Assembly: GCA_032718865.1 (NCBI GenBank)
Contig: JALUTQ010000007.1
Coordinates: forward strand, 1,674,001-1,738,000
Length of the DNA: 64,000 nt
Reading direction: 5' to 3'
DNA from: Tilletia caries
Lineage: Eukaryota; Basidiomycota; Exobasidiomycetes; Tilletiales; Tilletiaceae
The position numbers and the translations under genes were made by a program. The notes beneath the pieces were generated by a model, which saw only the letters and a list, made by a program, of their open reading frames with translations, was not told the origin of the DNA and searched no databases. This document shows positions 31,125-43,612 of the stretch, piece after piece. Positions within the stretch are counted from its first letter, which is position 1. Each line of letters opens with the position of its first letter.

Positions 31125-34100
31125 TTATACTTGACGTCTAGTCTTCACAAATGTGCGGCGATTTGTCTCTACGAGGGTTCGAGGTATGGGTTTCGATTTG
31201 GAAGGACTGGCGACTTCCCACCACTTCCGCGCCGAGGCAGGCGTCCGTACGCGCTTCGATCTGCGCGAGGCTGCGCTTCTGTCACTGTCGCTGGCGGGCC
31301 TCTTGCGGCTGGGGTACTGTTGTTCGTCGTCCGATGAAGCCTCACTCTGGCGCTTCGATCTGCGCGAGGCTACACCTCTGTCACTGTCGCTGGCGAGTCT
31401 CTTGCGGCTGGGGTGCTGTTGTTCGTTGTCCGATGAAGCCTCACTCTGGCTGTCCACTGGCGGTCGAGCCCGAGGATCTTCATGCCATTCATCAGCACTG
31501 TCACTGACGTCCGACAGTTCTCCAGGCAGTTGGGGCTCCTGCATGTTGGTGACTGCAGTGACAAGCGGCCGTCCAGGCGCTCCATCAAGGTCCGATACCT
31601 TGCTTGGACTTGAGTCTGCCGTACTTTTCCTTCGAGTGAAGCACAGGCGCGAGAAGTCCTCCAGTGTGTCGAGCTCATCCTCTGAGTCTGACACGGTCAT
31701 GCCGAGATCTTGAAGTGCTTGACGGACCACAGCGATCCGGCTGGGGGGGCTTGCCACCAGTCTAGCAGGTTCACGAGTTGGGCGACCTCGTGGTATTGGC
31801 GACGTGCGACCAGAAGATTTCGAAGAAGGCTTCTCAACGCTTCTTTGTGTCGGAAATCTTGGGAATTTCGACGGTGAGGGTGCCTTCTCCGCTGGTGTCG
31901 AGCGATGTGAGGACTGTGTTTGCGCTACATCCAACACCGTCACACGCTTTTGCGACTTGCTCCCTTTGCTTGATCCGGTGGTTGACTGATTAAGACAAGG
32001 CTGAACAACAGGTTTTGGTTTCTTCTTGGTGTCAGGAAGCACCCGAGATGGGGCACTCGGACGAGGGCGACGTGATTGTGACTGTTGTTGCCGCTCAGAA
32101 CTCTGCTTGAGCAGAGCACGGAGTATCAGGGCTTCCCAGCCTTCTTCGCCCAGGCCGCCCGAATCTAAGACATCTTGCCAGAAGCTGGCGCTCAGTTCGG
32201 TACGTTCCGTGGTCATCGCCACGTTCATCGGCCCAAACAGTGCGTATTCGGCCCCAGAGGATGTCTTGATGATGACAGTTCCGTCTTCGAACCCTTCGTC
32301 CGGTCCGGTACGTCGAGCTTCTGTGACCAGACTGGTTTCCCAAATGTAGTCTGTCGAACTCACGTCCTCGTTGACAAGCTTCTTGATGTCGTCGTTGCTG
32401 AGCTCTCCAGCCACACGGACCCATGTGTCCGCTCGAGAGAAGTCGTCTGTGCCAAGTATGCGAGAGAATGGGCTCAACCGCAGCCTGGTGGCAACCAGCC
32501 TCGGGAGCTTCTTTGTCTTCTGCGCAAATAAAAACCAGTTTGACAGAGTTCGAATATTCGCTGGTCGGCTTGGCTCCGTCCGAGGTCGAGGAGCATTTGA
32601 CGCAATGCCGGCACTTTTGGAAGCCTTCTTCTTTGAGGTCTTCTTCGGACTTTGCTTGACGGGTGTGATGACGGGTGTGATAATAGGAGTGTTGACAGCA
32701 ATCGGAATAGAGGCACTTGATGTCCCCTCCGAACGTCGTTGTGTCCTCTTTCCTACGGATTTCTTCGGACTGTGTTTTTTGATTGGAGTTGCAACCGCGA
32801 TCGGAACATCGTCGCCTTCGTCGTCAAAGTCGATAACTTCTTCCTCCTCATCACCGTCCTGAGCTTCTTCCCTGTCGCCTTCGTCCATGGCTTCCTCCCT
32901 GTCGCCTTCGTCCGTGGCTTCCTCCCCGTCGCCTTCGTCCATGTCGTCTGCGATGCTTTGTGTAGAAAGCTGCTCTTCCACCACTCCGGGATCCGCATCG
33001 CCCTCCTCCAATTGATCAGAGTTGAACAGCAGACCTGGGGCAGGACTAGAAGCAACTTCAGGCTTAGGCTCCAGCTCCACGGAAGTCATCGGTGGGCGAG
33101 GCACGGAAGCTGGCGGTGGCCGAGGGACAGCTGGACGACGTACTCTGAGCACCGGCGAGGCAGCAATGATTGCGCTCTCAGTCGCCTGTCGAATGTAACT
33201 CAGCGCACGATTTGAGGGGCCGCGGAATGCGCTGGGAGCGGACCCAATCTCGCGCACTACTCTTGGATGAGAAGGAGCCGGTGTATGCATGTGGGCCATT
33301 GCATGAGGAGGGCCACGACGAGCGCCGGGCAACTCGCTCAATGATCGAGAATGTGACGAAGACATGTTCGGCAGATAATGATGATCCGGCACCGGCCGAG
33401 TATTCTGCGGAGGAGGCGGGGCTGCGCGAGGGTACGCGGGTGAATAGCGCTCTTGCATTCGTGAAGGTCCAGGAGTTTCTCCGTAGCCCATGTTCGAGGA
33501 CCAAACGGAGCTGGACCTTCCGCGATGACTTGCTGGCTGAGCTCCTCGCAGCCATGGGCCGATGCTGCTGGAACGTGGGCCAGGTTGATACTTGGCGTAC
33601 GGATCCACGGAATCGGCACGGTAAGCGGACTGATATGGATCATGACCGGCAGCAGCGGGCTGGTATTGCTCCTATATTTAGGGGCAGACGCGAAGATTTC
33701 AGCCTTGTTACAGGCACCTTTGGTGCGCGGATAGACTCTGAAAGACACTCACCGGGACAAGACTGCCAGCGCCGTTTCCCCAACTACTCCCGCTTCCGCC
33801 CGGCGTCATCCCCATGCTGAGCGAAGGCGTGTAGTATCGCATTGGAGATTGTGCGTGTATTGGATACTGCCCCGCTGGGATGGTCCGCTGGTGCGCTGAG
33901 ATTTGCATTGGGTAAGCCGCAGAGGAAGGTCCTGGAGATCCATATGCGCTTGCGGGCATGGGCGATCCTCCTGTGCTTCGCCAAGCGTCGTTCAGGCGTG
34001 ATACAGATCGATGCCGAAGCAGCTCGCGCGGCGGTCCCATGGGCTCGTCCCTTCCGGGGACGCGCATGGGACCCCGAGGATCGAACCAATTGGGATAAAA

Positions 34101-34169
34101 AGGCTGCTGATGATGCATCTGTGGATGCTGTCGGAAACGACCTTTCTGAGGATGGTGCATGTGTGCCAT
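31125..34169 (-). CDS. KNL2/Mis18BP1-like protein: SANTA-like domain and CENP-C-like motif
   Basis: Two exons, 34169-33753 and 33659-31125, give 983 residues; the 93-nt intron is GTGAGT...ACCAG. The N-terminal 300 residues are Pro-, Met- and His-rich and disordered. An acidic stretch with repeated DEGDREEA units follows. Residues about 508-621 form the only compact domain: it opens TLSNWFLFAQKTKK, continues WVRVAGELS and YIWETSLVTEARR, and ends VIIKTSSGAEYALFGPM. This order (LSNWF start, V-x-V-x-G, W then a charged strand, V-x-T-x-S-G-x-x-Y-x-L-x-G) is that of the SANTA domain of KNL2/Mis18BP1, which helps load the centromeric histone CENP-A. Near the C-terminus RRSKRVRTPASARKWWEV (938-955) resembles the CENP-C motif. 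Two 33-residue repeats precede it. Identity rests on remembered motifs only. The ATG at 34169 is the first in frame; the 5' end is uncertain. Confidence 0.6.
31252..31449. repeat. Two tandem 99-bp repeats inside the KNL2-like gene
   Basis: Units 31252-31350 and 31351-31449, about 92 percent alike, in frame. Each encodes 33 residues ending ASRRSKR. The second copy supplies the Arg-rich half of the CENP-C-like motif. Confidence 0.9.
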
Positions 34170-34203
34170 CAAGTCCAAGGCGCATGGCGGATGTTCGACC
34201 AGG

Positions 34204-34209
34204 ACGCGT
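34204..34209. promoter_or_regulatory. MluI cell-cycle box (MCB) upstream of KNL2-like gene
   Basis: ACGCGT within ACGCGTCGCGTCGCG, 35 bp before the ATG; a second ACGCGT is at 34393-34398. In yeasts this hexamer binds the MBF factor that drives G1/S genes. The same factor exists in basidiomycetes, but binding here is inference. Confidence 0.35.
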
Positions 34210-34429
34210 CGCGTCGCGTAAAAGTCGGACCAGGCGTGTCAGCGCGCTTCAATTTTTGGCCGCCCATTTGCTGCGCACCTTGCGCGGAGAAGATGTTCTA
34301 TCCTCTCTCTCACACACTTGCACCCACACACATCGGCCAGTAAATAGCCTGCAGCCTATGCTGAGGCATGCCTAGCCTACTTTCTTGCGAATACGCGTGG
34401 AATTGCAGGCCGGCCTCATCGCTCATCGC

Positions 34430-37400
34430 TCATCGTTGAAGGCGCAGAGACTTGACAGCTCGGATCTCGCTCAGAAGTAGCGACCACACCATGCCCGCAG
34501 TGACGCCCGACTCATATACTTCCTCCTCTGTCTCGCGCTGTGAGGGGAGGAAGACAGGAGGATAGTGGATGTCAGGCGACTTGTGGACAACTAGGCGATG
34601 AGAATAATGGAAAAGCGGATTCGGAGCTTACCGGATCCAGACTCAAGACGTAGGAAATCTGTTGGAGACGCGCAAACTTGTCCCTGACGCCGACGGCTGT
34701 CTGAGAAGCCAGATACGTCGACAGGCCGCGGATGTCCTTGTCGAATCGTAATGCACCAAGCTGTGTGGAGACGAGTTCCATTTTTAAGTTGCAACAACGA
34801 CCGCGCGTAGCTTTCGACCAGCAGCGTACTTACCTCTGTAAAGCGCATACCCATCACGAGCTTCTCCCACGGCCGAACCAGACCTTCGAGCGCCGTGACA
34901 ATGAACGCATCATAGTTTGCTTCGCTGAAGATCGTCCGGTATGGAACGACGACAGTCTCCCAACCCTTGATAAACCTTCGACGAACGAGATCGGAGTATT
35001 CTGCCTCGGCATATGTCTCGTCGTCTAGCAGGTAGCTGACGTCGCGGTATGCCTCCAGGAGGATCGGTCGGAAGCGGGGGCGGACAATCTGTGTGAAGAG
35101 CATGTCCATCTCCGTCTGCGAAACGAGTCGATCAACATCAGAACGGATGCAGAGGAATAGAGATTCTGAAGGAGCGATACACTTACCTTCGCGGCGGCGC
35201 GGAACTTTTCGCTCAGGTTGCCGATGCTCTGAAGTTGCTTGGTGATGACTGGCACCTCCTCCTGCGTGTATACCTGAGACAAAGCGTGAGGCGAAGCAAT
35301 CTCCCTCGTCAACCGGCCCACATAGGTTGCTGACGTTTCCAGCACATTCAAATAAGTCTGTCGATGCGAATGTCAAGTGAGTAAGCAGTGAAATCGGCGA
35401 ATTGTAGGCAGAGATCGCAGACTCACCACAAACATCGTCCGCATCTCTCGACTCGCCGCCTCTTTCCTCGGACCGTCGACATTCATCATACCGCTCGCAG
35501 CGATCCAGACACCTTGAAGCCGCCGCTGGATGACGCCAAGATAATCGTCCAACAGCATTTGCTCCACCGCTTGCAGGGCGACAATGACGATTTCGACGCC
35601 GGATACGGGCCCGTTCTTCTGCGCTTTCGATCCGGTCGAGACGCTTGCTGAGGATGGGCATGTGGAGAGAATGCGAGCGAGTACTGCTCTCACGACGTAG
35701 AATACGTCATCTGGCAGTGGTGTGCTGAGAGGGTTCGACCCAGGGTCAGGTCCATCAAGACGATGGGCCTGGCATTTATGCGACCGGTTAGTCGAGCCAT
35801 TCAAACACTAAGAACTGCGGTCAAACGCAGCCACTCACCTTCTCAATGCTGACTCGCAGGAACCAGAGCTCCATTGGGACATAAATCTTGCGAAGCAGAG
35901 TCTCCATCTCGTTCAACAGCTTCGATGTCTCCACCAGATGTTGCGCTTGGTCAACTTGATCGTCAGCCGGATCCCCGGATGGAGCTGCCGTTCGCAGAGC
36001 CTGCTCTTTGCTGGGACTGAGGAGACTGGCCTTCTCCGTCGCCGGACTCGAACCAATAGTCCCTACGGCCTGAGCACGCGTCGCCAATATGAGAAACTCT
36101 TAGCATCTGTATCGACATCGCCTCCAAAGCAAGCCATCAGCTTACCTTTCCAAATCTAGCCCGAATGAATCGGCGATAAACAGCACAGCGTGCAGCCAAA
36201 GCCGCCAGCTCATTCAAAAGTCGATCAATCTCTCTTGCGTCCGGCCCTTCCGAGGCGCTTTCGTCTTCAGAACTTTGTCTGGTATGGAGAGAGCTTCCGG
36301 GCTGGGGTGTACTGGCCCGCAATGGTGTCGACGGCCGCGTGATTCCGGGAAAAGCTGCTCGGAGTGTTGAAGCTGGGCCTCCTCCCGTGCTTCCGCCAGC
36401 ACCTGTACCCGGTATTGGCGATGCCGAGCCGCTTTGGGTTCCGCCTTGCCCGAACCCGCCGGTAGGATTGTTAAGTCGGATAGTGTATTGCACAGGCTTT
36501 GACCGCAGCAGATTCAGTAATCGGAACGGATACTGCCGCACCTCGACCAGCTGCGAATGCAAACATATGTTGCTCGTCAGTAAGCAGCCCCTGCCCCAGG
36601 GGCTGGAAGCTTTTGGACTCACTTTACGAGAAACTGCGCGTTCCTCCAGCCACGCCTCGAGAATGCGAACTCCCAATCGGTCGCACTCGGCAGATTGCAA
36701 AGCTGGCATGACGCCTCGAGCAAATTCTCCATCCCCATAGTGTTTGTCAACGAGGGGCTGGTGAGTGCTAATCAGTCTTGCCAGCGGTTCGAAGAGCGAA
36801 GTCAGTAATTGCGGATGGGGAACGGGGGCATCTTTGGCTGCGAATAATGCACGAGTAAAAGTTGGTGAGCTGAATGCGCATAGTTGGGGACTACGCGCCT
36901 GGGACGTACCACGACTGCCTCCGAGCGCATCAATCAGGGCTTTCCCATGTTCGCGGATCAAAGACCCCGCAAAGTCCGCATACACTTGTAAGCCTTCTTC
37001 TCGCCATCCGATTTGGGGGAACAGCTTGAAGAAGCGGGTTGCCTGCTCCGGATCGCGGACGGGAGCTGAGGCAGGTGACTCCTGCCGCGGACTCGCAGCG
37101 GGGAGCTCTCCGCGCGCATATGTGTTGAAGAGGACGGTGAAGCGGCGGAGAAGTTCCTCTCGAAGATTCAGAAGAATCTGCGGAGGAGGATCTGGGAAGT
37201 CCGACGTAGGCTGGCAAAGTCAAAAAGATCAGCGTACCAGGCCAAAGTTCCTAGGTAGGTAGCTCAGTGCTCACAATGGTCTTGGCTGCGAAGTTTGAGT
37301 TGAGGATGACAGGGTCTATGGACATGGCCGATTGACAGTGAGCAACTGCTCCGTCCCAGTCCCTTCTTTCAACGCAGGAGACCAGGAGTTGAAGTGCAGT

Positions 37401-37987
37401 CTGGAAGTGGTGCAAGGTTGGAGAGCAAAAAAAGGAAATGCATTGACTCGCATGAGCAAGGAACATTCACAGCAATGTACAGCAGTAACCGTGGTACCCG
37501 GCGACGGTTTTGGGGAACAGCACGGGATGCCTACCTTGAGCTCTTGTACCTGACGCGCCCACTCGAGTGCCTTCGCGACCTTCTTGCGGCGCGCAGAGAC
37601 CTGGCGCATTTCTGCGCTGATCTGCTCCGCTTTCCCAGCCGTGACCTCGAAGCGAGCCTTGAGACCATCGACCTGGGCAGCAATGGCGTCCAGGGTGGGC
37701 GCGAGTCCGATCACGGTATGTTGGGCCGACTTGAGTGAAGGCTCAACGGAGTGTGCAATTTTCTGGGCGAGCTGGACGTCGATGGAGGCGGAATGCGTGC
37801 TGAGGGCGCGCAGAGCAGCAGAGACGTCGGCTGGCGATGTCAACTTGTTGGGGTCCGGCATCGTGAAGCCTGCGCTGGTGTTGTGTCCATGGCCATGTGA
37901 TGTCGGAAGGTCGTGCGCGGTAGCATCCGTCGGCGCCGACTCGCCGTCTGCACCGGAGCGCGGACTGAATGCCGCCGCCACGGTCGG

Positions 37988-38055
<68 letters not shown>

Positions 38056-38068
38056 TCACCGCTGCCAT
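34430..38068 (-). CDS. COG4: Conserved oligomeric Golgi complex subunit 4
   Basis: Eleven exons: 38068-37535, 37400-37275, 37210-36910, 36837-36623, 36550-36146, 36069-35839, 35768-35427, 35357-35187, 35115-34834, 34760-34632, 34537-34430; 947 residues. After an alanine tract the N-terminal coiled coil reads IAAQVDGLKARFEVTAGKAE. Family landmarks are CVERRDWDGAVAHCQ, FFKLFPQIGWREEGLQVYAD, LVEVRQYPFRLLNLL, IQRRLQGVW, FRPILLEAYRDVSYLL, VTALEGLVRPWEKLV, LGALRFDKDIRGLSTYL and the end LLLSEIRAVKSLRLQR. COG4 sits in lobe A of the COG tether and binds SNARE and Sly1 for retrograde vesicles at the Golgi. The protein is about 150 residues longer than the human one because of the N-terminus and a Gly/Ser-rich insert near residue 410. 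All ten introns keep frame. It is divergent from YPT1, a GTPase that works on the same tether. Confidence 0.92.
37993..38052. repeat. CTG trinucleotide repeat, 20 units, coding poly-alanine
   Basis: Twenty perfect CTG on the plus strand, read as GCA on the minus strand at the N-terminus of COG4 (about residues 7-26). Confidence 0.95.
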
Positions 38069-38334
38069 CGCATCATCACCTTGCGCCTCTATGTGCACGG
38101 TTGTCTCGTGTCCGCAGCGTGGAAGGATGGGCGAGCATGGGTGGGCATGCTTACGAGTTACGGCCGAGAGTCTGTCTGAGGGTCTCGGCCAGCCTGAGCA
38201 AGTGCCCCCTCACCAGCTCAAGCCAGCCAGGGTCGCTCGCGTCGGTGTTGTCTGAGCGCAGCATCATCATCAGGTCCGCGTCGCTGTCCACCACCCACCG
38301 CACGGAAGTACCCCTCCGCTCCCCCAAACACAGC

Positions 38335-39461
<1,127 letters not shown>

Positions 39462-40663
39462 AGCGCCCCCGTTCGGTCCGACCCACGTCGCTCGGCCCTC
39501 GTGTGAAGAAACACGACCATCGAGCTTCTGATTGCTTGCGTCTCCCCTCTCTTACTACCCCCCGCACTGTCGCCCATCTTCGCCCCTCATCACCTCGTTT
39601 ACGATGTGCTTCCTCGGTATCCATATATCCGACAGAGTTCACTTTTTGACAAGCGGACAGCGAACAAGATTCTAGAAGGGTCTGAAGAAGTGGGATACTG
39701 GCTGTCACGCAAGTCCGGATGCCTACCAATTCATTCACGCTGTCATGCTATACGATTGGCGCGCATTTCTGCATCAACGAGGACATGGTGACGGAAGACG
39801 GAAACTCATACCATTCACAAATCCTCCTCCGTCCCCTTCCGATCCAGCTGCGACCTCTCGTCCTCCCCGTTTATCCACAGCCACTCGTCCTCACCACTTC
39901 CTGCTTCTGAGCCTCCCCTCTTCCCTCCCTTTTTCAAATCAAGGTGCGATCCACACACGTCGGAGCCACCGGCCTGAGATCTTCTCCTGGTGTACAACTC
40001 TGGTTCCTTCCTTTCCCATCCTTTCTCAATCGAAGTATCTGGTTACTGCTGGGCTTCGTGACACTTGACAACGACAGATATGTATGGAGGGAGACATAGC
40101 TCGGACCTCGACCGACGATTGATTGATTTGTGAGTTGCGTAAGGGAGGGAAGAAGGTTGCATACATGCGTATGGTGGCAGAAATTTGGCGACAAGGGAAG
40201 GACGAACTGATGCTGTGCGATGAGGCGATGAGGTCGGACGATGAACAAAAGGTGAAGGACGGTAGGATACAAAGGGAACTCTTGCGGAGATGATGTCGAA
40301 GTGGTCGGTCGATTATTGAATTGGTTGAGTCATAGAAGGATTGTTCCTTGCTGTGGATGCGATCCGTTGCATGAACGGAGTACGCTGAATGCGATGAGAG
40401 GCTGAGGATTGACAGGTTGCAGTTCGTTGGGGGGTCGTTATTATTATTTCTTTGTTGCTTTGAGAGGATGATGCCTGGGTCTTCCGTTTCCGGTCGTGAT
40501 GATTGGTAACTTGAAGCGTCGTTCACCGTGCCAGGAGGTCGGCCGAACGAGTTCCACCAGCAGGTTCGATATTCACATTATTGGTTGTCGCTTCCCGACA
40601 GCTACCGTGCTCCATTGTGATTTCAGCTTGAGGAAAGGCGATGATCCCGTCCGAACCAGGGGT
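39462..40663. other. Convergent 3' flanks of YPT1 and the RING gene
   Basis: 1.2 kb with long untranslated ends presumed on both sides; pyrimidine-rich for the first 500 bp. I see no gene, repeat or RNA. Confidence 0.45.
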
Positions 40664-41879
40664 TCAACGACCGAACATGGCGCCAAAGTAGTCCCGGTAG
40701 TTGGCTTGTGCTACGGCTGGTGGGTTCTGGGCCTGCAAGGGTGCAGGGCGCTGAGCCTGCTGAGCCGCCGGGTTGGCCATGGCATACAATCCAGGCCGGG
40801 GGCCGTCGGGCAGCTGCACGTGGTACTGGGCGAGCGGTCGTGCCTGATACTGGTCAGGAGGAGGATTTGCCGCGTGTTCGTTTCGAGCGGCTTGTTCATG
40901 CCGAGGAAGGAGCTGAAGAGCATTAAAGAGCCAGACAGAAAGTAGAGCTACTTAGATCAGCTCTTGATTTTGAACAGGAAAGGGACAATTCTTGAATCTG
41001 CTTACTGACCTGTACAAAGTTTGGGACAGTGCTGGCCTCCCTTGCCAGCATAAACATCGTTTCCGCATCGTTGCGATCCTCTTCATCGTGCTGCTTCTCG
41101 GGATGCGCCTCGAGGAAGAGTTGTGCAAGAGCTTGCATGTCCGAGTTGGGAAAGGCGCGCATCACATCCACAGCGCACAAGGGGCATGTCTTGTTGATAG
41201 CCAGCCATGGGCGGAGACAACGCACACAGCAGTTGTGCCCGCACGGCACGATGGTGAATGGGCGAAGATGAATGTCCATACATATAGCGCATGTGAGGCA
41301 TTGTTCGATCGAGCTGAAAGTTTGGACGTGTGAGTCCACCTGCGAAGCGAGCACCGCCGATCGAATCTCGAGATCCTCGAGTTGGGCGTTGTGCTCACTT
41401 GCCGCTGCCTTCAACTTTTCCGTCTCGCGAGCGTGCTCGTCGACCTTGCGTTGGAGTTCCTCGACTCTGCCACCGGCAGCGGAGTCGGAGGAGCTGGAGG
41501 AGTTCCCCATCTCGGTTTGTATGTGCTTGTTGTCTTTTTGTCTGGGCGGAGGGCTTGGCGGTGCAGAGGGAGCCCTGTGCTTTGATGAAGAGGCCGAACT
41601 GCGCAAGGGCGAAGATATAGGCGTATTCTCCTTTGACTTCCGTCCCGTGTCGGCCTTCTTGCTTGCCTGCCGTTTCGAGCGACGTCGTCCACCGCTGTGC
41701 AAATTTTCGTTGGATGAGCTCGGCTTGTTCCCAGCAGCGCGCGAGGAGCCGGTGCGAGCATGGACACGTAGGACCTTAGCTTTGGGGTCCCAGTCTTCGT
41801 CCGACGAGTCGTCCACGGTGATGATATCGGTGGGCTTTGCGCTCGAAGCAGCCGATTTGCTGGAGCGGACAGCTGGCAT
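40664..41879 (-). CDS. Coiled-coil RING-finger protein with a SUMO-interacting motif
   Basis: Exons 41879-41010 and 40912-40664 give 372 residues. Near the N-terminus TDIITVDDSSDEDWD matches the SUMO-interacting pattern (I-I-x-V followed by acidic residues and serines). A basic, Ser-rich region is followed by a coiled coil (about 138-190, VEELQRKVDEHARETEKLKA) and a RING finger (about 194-236) with CAICMDIHLRPFTIVPCGH and CPLC. The C-terminus is Gln/Ala/Pro-rich and ends YRDYFGAMFGR. SUMO-interacting motif plus RING is the layout of SUMO-targeted ubiquitin ligases, but those usually have several SIMs and a dimerising RING at the end, so this is a suggestion. Other coiled-coil RING ligases are equally possible. 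An ACGCGT box is at 42047-42052 upstream. Confidence 0.7.
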
Positions 41880-42361
41880 GGCGGGATCGTGTCTGTGCGA
41901 GTGGAAGCTTGCTCGTAGTTGTTGCCCAGGACGGAGACGGTGGCAGTCGGCGATGAAGGTATCGAGGTCGTAAGTACATGAGAAGCATCCAAGTCGACCA
42001 ACATCAACGCATCAACACCCGATCCGATTTGCATTCCAGCGCGTCGACGCGTCAAAACTCGACATGTGACGCTGTGACGCCAGCGCGTTGTCTCCGCCTC
42101 CACTCTTTTGACGGCGATGAGCTCCCCAGTATGTAGTCCCCCACGTCCTCCCTTATTCCCCTGGGGCTCCCCACGCCCCCTGGGGGTCCCAAGGAGGCGG
42201 TTGTGCACCAGGATTCAGGTGTTCAGGAGGTGAGCGGTGAGCGGTGAGCCTGTGCTGATTCATTGCGGGGTGCCTCACTTCACACTTGCTTATTGGCACT
42301 TCCCGCAATTCACAACCCACAAGGTTTGGAGGCGTTCTGATAAATTTTTGAGCAAGTAACC
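41880..42361. other. Upstream region of the RING gene
   Basis: Promoter region with ACGCGT at 42047-42052 and a GCGGTGA triplicate near 42235. It ends at the inverted-repeat element. Confidence 0.4.
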
Positions 42362-42535
42362 TGAATGTCCCGATCTATGGTCGATTCGCCCCGAGCATGA
42401 GGCGATTGGCCCCGTAAGCGTTTTTTGAATTGAGCCCGTAATTATCGGCGACTGAACCCATAAACAAAGGCGATTGAGCCCATAAAGATGGTCGATTGGC
42501 CCCATAAGGCAGGGCACTGGCCCCATAAAAATCTC
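42362..42535. repeat. Left arm of 22-bp tandem repeats
   Basis: About seven diverged units, read on the minus strand as TATGGGG(C/T)CAATCGACC plus four to six bases. Orientation is opposite to the right arm. Confidence 0.8.
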
Positions 42536-43298
42536 AAATCGCCCGACCGGTCGTTTGGACAGTGTTAGTACACACTACAGGAGGGGGACAGTGAGTGGGT
42601 CGGTCACCATAACTCCCACACAACACAACAAAAGTAGCCGCAAACACATGGACTGTATCCCCTAGCCCACAGCGACCCCGCCATGCAAATTTGAGACGTA
42701 CTTTCCTTGCTAACGGCTGAGCTATGGTGCTTCGAGCAGGTCGAGGTCGATCTGAGATTTCGAGATTCATTGAAAAAAAATTGTACAACGACTTTGAACA
42801 CCAACCACACCAAATCCACCTGAATAAGCAGTGCCAGAACAGAGAAAGAGTTTGGAGTACTATCTAAGAAGAAACGTAGCAGGTGTATTGAGGTGAATTG
42901 GTCCACTGGTTGAGGAGCTGGGTGGTCTGGAGTGCAGGGGTGGTTGGCGAGTTTTGGGGGGTCGATGTTCGATCCGCCATGAGCGCTTTTGGATGAGACA
43001 AACTTCACTCAGAAGAGCTTCGCGATCGATCGCCCGATTCAATTGACCCACTCACTGTCCAAAAACATCACCACCGTACAAATCTACTGCACCTTCGCTC
43101 TCAGCAACCACACAATCAAACGACCCCAAAGAAGCGGGAGGTAGTAGATCTCTATGCTAGCTATGTTTCTTCTCTTTGCGTGTTGTGTGTTTGTGAGGTA
43201 GTTTTCGAGTGGTGTGGTGTTCATGGTCAAAAACTTGCCAGTTTCCGACCCACTCACTGTCCCCCTCCTGTACCGCTCTATCCGGCTGAAATAGACAT

Positions 43299-43539
43299 TA
43301 CGGGCTCTGTCCACCATCTTTATGGGCTCTGTCCACCATCTTTATGGGGCCAATCGACCATCTTTATGGGTTCAATGTACTAATCTTACGGGGTCAATGC
43401 ACCAAAAATTGCGTTTTTTTACGGGCTCAATCGACCATCTTTATGGGGTCACATGACCATCTTTATGGGGTCACTCAACCATAGATCGGGGTCAGTGCCG
43501 GGGTGCTCGGGGCGAACCGACCATAGATCGGGACATTCA
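43299..43539. repeat. Right arm of 22-bp tandem repeats
   Basis: Units start at 43299, 43321, 43343 and onward, mostly 22 bp, with a CCACCATCTT or CGACCATCTT end. Two units are longer by about 11 and 20 bp. Confidence 0.85.
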
Positions 43540-43612
43540 CCCGTTCTCGAATTTTTGAGGCGTAGAAGCCCGGTATAAGATCGGTCCCAGGCCCCAGGTA
43601 GGCACAGCCCGG

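Larger units (their letters stand above)
42362..43539. mobile_element. Foldback-like inverted-repeat element with tandem-repeat arms
   Basis: The ends are inverted copies: TGAATGTCCCGATCTATGG at 42362 and its reverse complement ending at 43539. Each arm is a row of diverged 22-bp units of the form TATGGGG...ATCGACCATCTT, about seven units in the left arm and nine in the right, in opposite orientation. Inside the arms a second, perfect 28-bp inverted pair lies at 42576-42603 and 43245-43272. The middle, about 640 bp, has no coding pattern. Long inverted ends built from short direct repeats define foldback-type elements such as FB and Galileo, so a non-autonomous foldback-like transposon is inferred. 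No convincing target duplication was found. Confidence 0.6.

Noticed and set aside
36040..36070. GGTTCGAGTCC resembling a tRNA B box
   Set aside because: It lies within a COG4 exon and no A box or cloverleaf surrounds it.
37993..38052. CRISPR-like or satellite reading of the CTG array
   Set aside because: A simple trinucleotide run within a coding exon; no spacers.
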